Shown here one piece after another: positions 6,509-13,016 of a stretch of DNA of 17,752 nucleotides (positions are counted from its first letter, which is position 1; each line of letters starts with the position of its first letter). Location: contig CAZKUN010000198.1 in assembly GCA_964555935.1 (NCBI GenBank), positions 1-17,752 on the forward strand, written 5' to 3'. Position numbers and translations under genes: made by a program. Below the pieces are notes generated by a model. It ran no database searches, was not told the origin of the DNA, and saw only the letters and a program-made list of their open reading frames with translations. Source of the DNA: CAZKUN01 sp964555935 (GTDB lineage: Bacteria > Armatimonadota > Zipacnadia > Zipacnadales > VGFC01).

Positions 6509-7357
6509 TCACGGGTGCGCTTGCCGCAAGTACTTGGTCAGGCCAGCGATGATCCGGGCATAAGTCTTGAACCCTTGCAGGAACCCGATGAGGGCGTCCC
6601 TGTCTTGGGTCGTGGCAACGGCGTGCCCGGCCTGGTTGCGGTACATTCGGTACAGATGAAAGAGGCAGTCTACTACGGGAAGATCTTGCCAATGGGGGGC
6701 CTGTCTTAGCCCATTGTTCTTTCGGTACTCGTAGAGCGCCGTGCTCAGGTGGCCGAATATGTGGCCGACGGCGCAGTAGTCAGCGTCGAGGTCGGTCTTC
6801 AAGTCCGAATGGCCTGCGGTGTCCTCAAACGTCTCCGCGAGCAGTGTAATCGCGCGCTCTGAGGCACACCCAATGCACACGGCGCACGATAGCTCCATGC
6901 ACCTGTCGGAGGCGAGCTTTGCTTCCATCAGGTACGCCTTCACGATCGAGTCGAGCGGGCCACCAGCAGCATCCTCCACGCTATTCACGTACTCCGTGGG
7001 ATTGATCCACTCGACGCTACCGAACCGCCCCTCGGCGATAGCGCGGCGGCCTTGGCTGGTGAGGAGGACCGCGCCGTTGCTCGGATTCACGCAGGGGGCT
7101 GGGATCACAATGCCGTCAACCATCAATTCCATCAGGGCGTCACGCACGCGCCGTTCGAGGGGCTGGCGATCGGTCCCCTGCTGGTGTCCCATGCGGCTGA
7201 GGAAGGCGGGGTCCGAAATGCCGATTGTCGGCAACTTGGCGCCTGGCGGCAACTTCTCCTCGGCCTCCGTCTTGTCTATGCTCGCCGCAGCTTCCTCGAA
7301 TGCTCTCATCATCCTGTGCTTTACTTCGTCGACCGAAGGCACGGTGCCGTCCGTCAT
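6509..7357 (-). CDS. wHTH-HEPN domain protein
   Basis: This 282-residue protein starts at ATG 7355-7357 with GAGGAG 8 bases upstream. Residues 65-110 look like a winged helix (RRVRDALMELMVDGIV, then a wing ending in VLLTSQGRRAIAEG). Residues 120-282 are mostly helical; SCAVCIGCASERAITLLAE and the C-terminal RMYRNQAGHAVAT fit a HEPN domain. Arg240-N-Q-A-G-His245 is an RX4H motif, the catalytic signature of HEPN ribonucleases, in the RNxAGH form seen in many uncharacterised HEPN proteins. HEPN domains commonly act in RNA cleavage within toxin-antitoxin, abortive infection and CRISPR systems. The gene lies 49 bases after a 4-TM protein gene. Activity and target are inferred. Confidence 0.65.
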   Translation of the reverse strand: MTDGTVPSVDEVKHRMMRAFEEAAASIDKTEAEEKLPPGAKLPTIGISDPAFLSRMGHQQGTDRQPLERRVRDALMELMVDGIVIPAPCVNPSNGAVLLTSQGRRAIAEGRFGSVEWINPTEYVNSVEDAAGGPLDSIVKAYLMEAKLASDRCMELSCAVCIGCASERAITLLAETFEDTAGHSDLKTDLDADYCAVGHIFGHLSTALYEYRKNNGLRQAPHWQDLPVVDCLFHLYRMYRNQAGHAVATTQDRDALIGFLQGFKTYARIIAGLTKYLRQAHP

Positions 7358-7406
7358 CTCATCATCTCCTCAGGTTAGGGCCGGGCTCAGCAGTCGAACG
7401 GCAACG

Positions 7407-8153
7407 TCACTCATCCGGCGGCGCGTCGGGATCGGTGCTCGCGGCGTCGTTGGTCAGCACGGTGCTCATCTCCTGGATTATCGCTTGAGTCGCTGCCGTA
7501 CGAGCTGGGTCGTCCGGATGCAACGTCTCGGCCATCCGCCAGGCCATAAAGAGGCTGTTCATCCGCGCCGGATGGTTGAAGTAGCGGTTGAGCTGGCGGA
7601 CGGATATCTGATGCACGGCCAGCAGCGTCCGGACTACGTATCCAGCGAGGGCGGCGGAGACGGCACCGAGCCCTCCCATGGTCGCCAGACCTGCAGCATC
7701 GGGTGGTTGGGTCACCAAGTACCAGATCGCGACCCCGAGCACTCCGAACCCGATGACAGCGATGAGGATCGACCAGAAGAACGACGTGCGAGCGCGACCG
7801 CGCGTGTCATTGTGGTATGTCTCAAGCCACGTACCGACGTAGCGCTCGCCCGTGCTCAGCCGATCCGCGGGCGTGGTATCTCCCTCAGAATCTGACTCTA
7901 GCATCTTCGACCTCTGATCTTCGAGCTGCTCAAATCGTATCTCCGTCCGCTTCTGCTCCACGAGGTAGGTTTCAATGGCCCACATCAGGACGAACCCCGT
8001 GGCTCCGCCCATCAAGATAGTGTACCACTTGCTCAGCACCGTAGCCCATGATGGTTCGGGTGAGATCGCGAAATACAGGGCAACGGCCACCACCGTCATC
8101 GCCGCAGGCATGGCCCACTTGAACAGTTTCAGCGTTCCGTAGGTCAATGTCAT
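7407..8153 (-). CDS. 4-TM membrane protein resembling TRADD-N-associated membrane proteins
   Basis: The protein has 248 residues from ATG 8151-8153; GAGAGGGG lies about 9 bases upstream. The frame stays open to 8375, but that extension is low-complexity Arg/Ser/Pro. Membrane segments are near 12-30, 43-64, 125-148 and 154-180, with a charged loop (65-120) between pairs. The second half, ETYHNDTRGRARTSFFWS, a helix pair, then HQISVRQLNRYFNHP, resembles the two-helix membrane domain found with TRADD-N domains in bacterial conflict proteins (short linker YH, sFxxS, then QLxxyf). A coiled-coil-like stretch (EQKRTEIRFEQLEDQRSKM) sits in the loop. The next gene encodes wHTH-HEPN, so the two may form a membrane-anchored sensor-effector pair. 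Domain assignment is by pattern only. Confidence 0.65.
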   Translation of the reverse strand: MTLTYGTLKLFKWAMPAAMTVVAVALYFAISPEPSWATVLSKWYTILMGGATGFVLMWAIETYLVEQKRTEIRFEQLEDQRSKMLESDSEGDTTPADRLSTGERYVGTWLETYHNDTRGRARTSFFWSILIAVIGFGVLGVAIWYLVTQPPDAAGLATMGGLGAVSAALAGYVVRTLLAVHQISVRQLNRYFNHPARMNSLFMAWRMAETLHPDDPARTAATQAIIQEMSTVLTNDAASTDPDAPPDE

Positions 8154-8208
8154 ATCTGTCAGCCCCTCTCTCCGCCGTCCGGAGTGTCCATAGTAATCAG
8201 CGTGGACC

Positions 8209-8600
8209 TCAGCAGGTGTCCATGGGGAACGTGATGAGGCACACACGCTTGTAGCCGTTTCGTTCGGGCAGCGCGGGCCAGGCGTTGACGCTGAAGAGCG
8301 GTGCGTCACGGGAAACGCGGAGCGCCGACGCGGCGTCGAGTGTCGAGTGAGGCGTCCTCGGCGTCGTCCGGCCACGCCCGGTAGACGTCCTGGACGGCGC
8401 TTCGTTCCTCGGGCATGAGGTCCCTCGGACAGGTGATCTCAGGATGTCACAGCCGGACGCTGGTCCGCCCGTTGTCGACGACCGTGCCCGTCGCGTACAC
8501 GCACGTCCGCACGCGCCGCGCGAATTCCCCTTGGGGCCCATATATGGGCGGAATATCGGTGGTATTTCTGCAATGAACCTGCCGGGGCCTGCAAGGTGTG
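8209..8600 (-). pseudogene. Probable decayed gene of unknown function
   Basis: Three coding-like pieces follow one another on the minus strand. First (about 8600-8450) a frame with IPPIYGPQGEFARRV and VYATGTVVDNGRTSVRL, ended by an in-frame TGA. It continues in the same frame as HPEITCPRDLMPEERSAVQD and VYRAWPDDAEDAS (about 8447-8345). Then, in a shifted frame, FSVNAWPALPERNGYKRV and CLITFPMDTC end with TGA at 8209. One nonsense change and one frameshift would explain this. No family is recognised and no start is clear. Repeats overlap the upstream side. It could instead be non-coding DNA with chance open frames. Confidence 0.3.
8536..8549. promoter_or_regulatory. 14-bp perfect palindrome GCCCATATATGGGC
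   Basis: A perfect inverted repeat with an AT-rich centre stands out in GC-rich surroundings, 384 bases upstream of the 4-TM gene start on minus. Its form suits a dimeric regulator site, but it overlaps the decayed gene and no second copy was found. Confidence 0.2.
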
Positions 8601-8681
8601 ACGGATTTGGGGGCTCGTTGGTATGCGGACGAGGGCGGCTAACGCTTCGCGTTCGCTCGGCGCTCCAGTGAGACGGCATTC

Positions 8682-8710
8682 GACGGGCTGGAAGCCCGTC
8701 GCTACGCGGG
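8682..8710 (+). repeat. Palindrome, GACGGGCT subclass
   Basis: GACGGGCT (8682-8689), GGA, AGCCCGTC (8693-8700), then tail GCTACGCGGG. It differs by one base in the tail from the copy at 481-509. Confidence 0.85.
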
Positions 8711-8735
8711 CGACCCCGTTCTACGCGGGCGAGTT

Positions 8736-8778
8736 GACAGGCGTGGAAACTCAAACGCCGAGTTTCCCTACGCCTGTC
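8736..8778 (+). repeat. Palindrome, GGAAACTC subclass with outer stem
   Basis: An inner stem GGAAACTC/GAGTTTCC (8745-8752, 8760-8767) is enclosed by an outer stem GACAGGCGT/ACGCCTGTC (8736-8744, 8770-8778). The right-hand part up to CCTACGACG is nearly identical to 12892-12933. Confidence 0.85.
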
Positions 8779-8789
8779 CTACGACGACA

Positions 8790-8824
8790 GACGGCGTCGG
8801 GGTTGAAACCCCTCTTACAGGGGG
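8790..8824 (+). repeat. Palindrome, GGGGTT subclass
   Basis: Head GACGGCGTC-like, arms GGGGTT (8799-8804) and AACCCC (8807-8812), tail TCTTACAGGGGG. It pairs in sequence with the copy at 12983-13014. Confidence 0.8.
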
Positions 8825-8845
8825 TTGGGAGATGAGAGAGGATTC

Positions 8846-8876
8846 GACGGGGCGGGAGCCCCGTCGCTACGCGGAC
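8846..8876 (+). repeat. Palindrome, GACGGGGC subclass
   Basis: GACGGGGC (8846-8853), GGGA, GCCCCGTC (8858-8865), then tail GCTACGCGGAC. Confidence 0.8.
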
Positions 8877-8905
8877 AGCACGGACGGCGGAAGAGGCAGC
8901 GTCGC

Positions 8906-8924
8906 GGAAACTCGTCGAGTTTCC
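8906..8924 (+). repeat. Palindrome, short GGAAACTC form
   Basis: GGAAACTC-GTC-GAGTTTCC with only a 3-base loop, followed by a half copy of the GGATCT subclass (AGATCCGACCTACG). Confidence 0.75.
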
Positions 8925-8957
8925 CAGGAGATCCGACCTACGACAGCGAGCCGAGTT

Positions 8958-8979
8958 GGATCTGGAGATCCGACCTACA
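8958..8979 (+). repeat. Palindrome, GGATCT subclass
   Basis: GGATCT (8958-8963), GG, AGATCC (8966-8971), then GACCTAC. Same arms and tail as 12952-12973. Confidence 0.8.
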
Positions 8980-9156
8980 ACGACAGAGACTGATGGGGGA
9001 TGGTAGGAATCATGCGTGGGAGGTACAACGGATCGGGACGGGCAACCGTCAGAGCATGTGGAGGCGGCGCGAGGTAGCGACGGATGGAGCCCCGCCCAGC
9101 GCGGGCAGTCAGACCACCTCTAAACTCCGGAACTCAACTCGCGCCAGAGAACGCTG

Positions 9157-12018
9157 ATGCCATTTGCGGCTACCAATGCGTGGGCCCTGCTCGGCTTGCT
9201 GCTGATTCCCTACTTTCTGTGGGTGGATCAAGGCAGCCTGGCTGATGTGCCGTCGCGCCGAAGACATCTGTCGCTCGGCCTCCGGGTTCTCATCGTCACG
9301 CTGCTGGTGCTCGCGCTGAGTGGCGTGCAGATCGTGAAGCGCACCGACCAGCTCTGCGTGTTCTTCGTGCTGGACCTCTCCGATAGCATCACCGAAGCCC
9401 AAAAGACGCACGCGATCGACCACATCCGCACCGCGGTCCACGAGATGAAAGGCGATGATCTCGCGGGTGTCATCGTGGCGGGATCCGAGGCGCTGGTCGA
9501 GCTGTCGCCGGCGCGGCAGCTTGAGATCGAGGAGATTCGCTCGACGCTATCGACGACCCGGACCGACCTCGCCGCGGCGCTGAGGCTCGCGATGGCCGCC
9601 TTCCCAGACGGCACGATGAAACGCATCGTGCTGCTGACGGATGGGAACGAGAACACCGGCAAAGCCGCCGACGAGGCGAATCTGGCGGCATCAGACGATG
9701 TGGTCATCGATGTGGTGCCCCTCCCCGCGGATTACCAGCAGGAAGTGCTGGCCGAGCGGCTCATCGTCCCCCCCGAACTGAAGAAGGGCGAACCGTTCAA
9801 CCTCAGGCTGGTCCTGCGGAGCCTCCAGCCCGCGGACGCGACGATACGCCTGCTGCGCAACGGCGAGTACGTGAAGACGTATGACGCCAAGCTGGGCGCG
9901 GGCGTGGTGAGCCTCGAACTGCCCCAAGTGATCGACAAAGAGGGCTCGTACTCGTTCGACTGCGTGATCGAATCAGACACGGACACGCTGGCCGAGAATA
10001 ACCGCGCGCTGGGGTTCAGCGTCATCCGAGGCCAGCCGAAGGTGCTGTACTGCGAGGGCGATCCGGGCGAGGAGACATACCTGCTGGACGCGCTGCACGC
10101 GGCGAACGTTCGTGCGGATGTGGTGGGTCTGGCGGGCGTGCCGACGGCGCTGGCTCAGCTTCAGCAGTATGACTCGATCATCCTGAGCGACGTGCGGGCG
10201 GATCTCATCTCGCTGGAGCAGATGAAGATGATCCGCTCGGGCGTACGGGATCTGGGCATCGGCCTGGTGATGCTGGGCGGCGAAGACAGTTTCGGCGTGG
10301 GGGGCTACTACCAGACGCCCGTGGAGGACGCGCTGCCCGTTTACATGGACATCCGGAGGAAGCGGCGCTTGCCCTCAGTGGCGATGGAGCTTGTGATCGA
10401 TAAGTCCGGCAGCATGGGCGGGACGATCATGGGCGCGTCGAAGATGGCCCTGGCTAGGGAGGCGGCGATCGCCGCGGTCGAGCTGCTCGACAGCAAGGAC
10501 GAAATCGGCGTCATCTGTTTCGACGGGGCGGCGAAAGAGGTCGTCAAACTCCAGCGAGCGTCGAAGAAGGGACGGATTAAAAGGGACATTAGCAGCGTGC
10601 GACCGGGCGGCGGCACGCAGATGTACGGCGCGCTGCAACTGGCGTACCAGCGTCTGAGCAAGTCCGACGCGAAGCACAAGCACGTGATCGCGTTGACCGA
10701 CGGACACACCGGCGGCGCCGACCACGAGGGGATTGTCAGGGCCATGGTGGCGAACGGGATTACCATGTCGACCGTGGCGGTCGGCGCGGATTCGGCGGTT
10801 GGGCTCCTTCAGCGACTCGCGAAGATCGGGAAGGGCAACTTCTACTTCTCAGACACGCCGCGCAGCATCCCGCGGATCTTCACTCGCGAGACGATGCTGG
10901 TCTCGCGCACCTACGTCATCGAGGACCCGTTCCAGCCGCGAATGGACTCGTCGAGCCAGTTGCTTCGGGGGCTGGACCTGACCTCGGTGCCGCCGCTGCT
11001 CGGATACGTCCTCACCACGAAGAAGGAACTCTCGACCAACAGCATGGTCACTCCGACAGGCGACCCCGTGCTGACGAGTTGGCGGTATGGGCTGGGGAGA
11101 TCGGTCGCGTTCACGTCAGACGCGAAGCGGCGATGGGCGGCGCAGTGGATTAGCTGGGGCGGGTACGAGAAGTTCTGGGAGCAGGTGATCCGCTGGACAA
11201 TCCGGTCGGTGCAGCGGTCGCCGTATCAGGTATGGGTCGAGCAGGAAGGGAACACCGCGCGCGCCATCCTGGAGGCCATAGATCGAGACGGGAACTTCGT
11301 GAACTTCATCGAGCCCGAGGCTCGCGTCGTCGGCCCGACGCTGGAGGGTCAGGCGCTGACCATGCAGCAAGTCGCGCCAGGCCGCTATGAGGCCGAGTTC
11401 CCAACGCGCGACGTGGGGCAGTACATCGCGAATGTCGTGTTCACAGACGCGCAAGGCCAAGCCAACCAGCAGGTGGCGGGGCTTCAGGTGTCGTACCCGC
11501 CGGAGTACGCGGAGCTGGAGCCGAACAGCCCGCTGCTGGCGCACGTGACGGAGACCACGGATGGGCAACTCGAGCCCGAGGCGACATCGACATTCGTGAA
11601 GCGGCGTGGCGGCGCGCGGCGGAGCACGGACATCTGGCCGATGCTGGCGGCGATCGCGCTGCTCCTCTTCCCCATCGATGTGGCGCTCAGGCGGCTGATG
11701 ATCGAGCGCGAACACCTGGCGTACTTCCAGGAAGCGTTCAACAAGCTCGCATGGTGGCGCAGGATATCGATACCGACGCCCGAAACAGCGCCCATGGGCA
11801 GGTTGCTGAAGCGCAAGCAGGATGCGCAGGAGACGTATGAGGAGGAGGCTGAGTCGGTAACGGTGCCGCTGAGGAGCACGGCGGCGGGCAAGAATGCCCG
11901 CCCCACGGAGGCAACGGCCAAGACGACTCGGCCCGCGAAGACAAAGGCGGGGGCGGCGCAAGAGACGGGCCGGATGTCAAGACTGTTGGACGCAAAGAAA
12001 CGCGCGCGGAAGCGATAG
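9157..12018 (+). CDS. Large membrane protein with two VWA domains and a GATase-like domain
   Basis: This 953-residue protein has two N-terminal membrane helices (about 5-22 and 39-57), as in BatA-like proteins. A first VWA domain has MIDAS Asp73-L-Ser75-D-Ser77 and T161-D-G. A beta-rich region follows (about 190-300). About 300-405 resembles the class I glutamine amidotransferase-like domain found in such proteins (PKVLYCEGDPGEE, MLGGEDSFGVGGYYQTP). A second VWA domain begins at Asp415-K-Ser417-G-Ser419 with T514-D-G; both MIDAS sites look intact. A C-terminal helix (about 825-845) and a basic tail complete it. This architecture is common in Planctomycetota, Armatimonadota and relatives; its role is unproven. 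ATG 9157 has only a weak ribosome site and an in-frame TAA lies 36 bases upstream. Residues 909-918 are encoded by a palindromic repeat. Confidence 0.88.
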   Translation: MPFAATNAWALLGLLLIPYFLWVDQGSLADVPSRRRHLSLGLRVLIVTLLVLALSGVQIVKRTDQLCVFFVLDLSDSITEAQKTHAIDHIRTAVHEMKGDDLAGVIVAGSEALVELSPARQLEIEEIRSTLSTTRTDLAAALRLAMAAFPDGTMKRIVLLTDGNENTGKAADEANLAASDDVVIDVVPLPADYQQEVLAERLIVPPELKKGEPFNLRLVLRSLQPADATIRLLRNGEYVKTYDAKLGAGVVSLELPQVIDKEGSYSFDCVIESDTDTLAENNRALGFSVIRGQPKVLYCEGDPGEETYLLDALHAANVRADVVGLAGVPTALAQLQQYDSIILSDVRADLISLEQMKMIRSGVRDLGIGLVMLGGEDSFGVGGYYQTPVEDALPVYMDIRRKRRLPSVAMELVIDKSGSMGGTIMGASKMALAREAAIAAVELLDSKDEIGVICFDGAAKEVVKLQRASKKGRIKRDISSVRPGGGTQMYGALQLAYQRLSKSDAKHKHVIALTDGHTGGADHEGIVRAMVANGITMSTVAVGADSAVGLLQRLAKIGKGNFYFSDTPRSIPRIFTRETMLVSRTYVIEDPFQPRMDSSSQLLRGLDLTSVPPLLGYVLTTKKELSTNSMVTPTGDPVLTSWRYGLGRSVAFTSDAKRRWAAQWISWGGYEKFWEQVIRWTIRSVQRSPYQVWVEQEGNTARAILEAIDRDGNFVNFIEPEARVVGPTLEGQALTMQQVAPGRYEAEFPTRDVGQYIANVVFTDAQGQANQQVAGLQVSYPPEYAELEPNSPLLAHVTETTDGQLEPEATSTFVKRRGGARRSTDIWPMLAAIALLLFPIDVALRRLMIEREHLAYFQEAFNKLAWWRRISIPTPETAPMGRLLKRKQDAQETYEEEAESVTVPLRSTAAGKNARPTEATAKTTRPAKTKAGAAQETGRMSRLLDAKKRARKR
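11883..11911 (+). repeat. Palindrome inside the VWA gene
   Basis: GGCGGGCA (11883-11890), AGAA, TGCCCGCC (11895-11902), then tail CCACGGAGG. It is read in frame as AAGKNARPTEA in the basic tail of the VWA protein. Confidence 0.8.
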
Positions 12019-12047
12019 ACGGCGCGCGAAAGCATGGGAGCATGAGT

Positions 12048-12872
12048 ATGAAATTCGCCATCTGCAACGAGATCTTTCAGGACTTCCCGCTGGAGCAGCA
12101 GTTCGCCGTCGCGAGCCGACTGGGGTTCGACGCCATCGAGGTGTCGCCGTTCACCATCGAGCAGTATGTCACCGACATCAGCGAGGACCAGCGCAAGCTT
12201 GTGGTCGATCTGGGCAAGGAGCACGGCCTCGAGATCGCCGGCATCCACTGGGTGCTGGTGGGGCCCGAGGGCTTGCATCTGACCAGTCCCGACGATGAGA
12301 CGCGCGAGCGCTCAAAGCAGTACATGCGCGACCTGACGCAATTTGGGTGCGACATCGGTGGGAGGGTGATGATCGTCGGCTCGCCGATGCAGCGGAACAT
12401 CCTGCCAGGCGTTGAACCCGCTCAGGCTAAGCAGTGGTTCGGCGAGGCCATGGCCGAGGCGGCGAAGGCCGACCCGAAGGGCGAGTTCACGATCTGCATC
12501 GAGCCGCTGTCACCGGAGATCACGAACCTCCTGACCTGCGCGGCGGAGGCGAGGGAGATCGCAGACGCGGTAAATCTGCCGAACGTGGGCATCATTCTGG
12601 ATGTGAACGCGATGTCGGCAGGCGAGGACAACATCCCCGAGGCCATCCGCGCGACGAAGGACCACCTGCGGCACTTCCACGTGAACGACCCGAACCAGCG
12701 CGGTCCGGGCTGGGGCGATGTGGACTTCCGCCCAATCCTCGCGACGCTACTCGAGGTCGGATATGAGGGCTACGTCTCGATGGAGGCCTTCGAGTTCGAG
12801 CTAGACCCCGTCGAGCACGCACAGAAGAGCATCGCGTACTTGAGGGAGACGTTGGCGGAAGTGAGCGGGTGA
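12048..12872 (+). CDS. Sugar isomerase/epimerase-like TIM barrel protein
   Basis: The 274-residue product belongs to the xylose isomerase-like TIM barrel superfamily (AP endonuclease 2 fold). ATG 12048 is chosen over ATG 12042 because GGGAG ends 7 bases upstream of it and only 1 base upstream of the other. It opens MKFAICNEIF and has IEPLSPE (metal Glu), GIILDVNAM (Asp), HFHVNDPN (His) and SMEAFEFE (second Glu), the four ligands expected in tagatose/psicose epimerase-type and hydroxypyruvate isomerase-type members. The substrate cannot be told; a ketose epimerase or myo-inositol-pathway role is possible. It starts 29 bases after the VWA gene and is probably cotranscribed, though a functional link is not obvious. 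Confidence 0.88.
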   Translation: MKFAICNEIFQDFPLEQQFAVASRLGFDAIEVSPFTIEQYVTDISEDQRKLVVDLGKEHGLEIAGIHWVLVGPEGLHLTSPDDETRERSKQYMRDLTQFGCDIGGRVMIVGSPMQRNILPGVEPAQAKQWFGEAMAEAAKADPKGEFTICIEPLSPEITNLLTCAAEAREIADAVNLPNVGIILDVNAMSAGEDNIPEAIRATKDHLRHFHVNDPNQRGPGWGDVDFRPILATLLEVGYEGYVSMEAFEFELDPVEHAQKSIAYLRETLAEVSG

Positions 12873-12880
12873 TGACGGCA

Positions 12881-13016
12881 AACGGCGTCGTGGAAACTCA
12901 GACACCGAGTTTCCCTACGCCTGTCCTACGACGGCAGCGACGGACGGCGTCGGATCTGGAGATCCGACCTACGAAGACGGCGGACGGCGTCGGGGTTGAA
13001 ACCCCTCCTACAGGGG
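12881..13016 (+). repeat. Triple palindrome cluster between convergent genes
   Basis: Three palindromes in a row: GGAAACTC/GAGTTTCC (12892-12899, 12907-12914), GGATCT/AGATCC (12952-12957, 12960-12965) and GGGGTT/AACCCC (12992-12997, 13000-13005). Each has an ACGGCGTCG head and a CCTACG or CCTACAGGGG tail. It fills the gap between the plus-strand TIM barrel gene and the minus-strand GH51-like gene, whose TAG stop (13008-13010) is the CTA of the third tail. It may serve both 3' ends, though no T-run is present. Confidence 0.85.

Larger units (their letters stand above)
8636..9100 (+). repeat. Island of interspersed palindromic repeats
   Basis: Six clear palindromes sit within about 300 bases, individually listed below, plus tail-only fragments (TTCTACGCGGGC at 8719-8730, AGATCCGACCTACGA at 8929-8943) and a weaker GACGG-GCAA-CCGTC at 9037-9050. 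All have the tail on the right. No credible gene lies between 8601 and the VWA gene start at 9157; open frames crossing it are repeat translations. The island probably holds the promoter of the VWA gene near its right end, but no clear element was recognised. Confidence 0.75.

Noticed and set aside
8154..8375. N-terminal extension of the 4-TM gene to 8375
   Set aside because: The added 74 residues are low-complexity Arg/Ser/Pro, overlap the decayed gene region and lack a ribosome site; ATG 8153 has one.
11116..11961. Minus-strand open frames over the end of the VWA gene
   Set aside because: Arg/Leu-rich antisense frames; one contains GGHSCPPP, which is simply the reverse translation of the palindromic repeat.
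73..13014. CRISPR array
   Set aside because: Repeats are irregularly spaced, differ in arm sequence, have no uniform spacers and no cas genes nearby.
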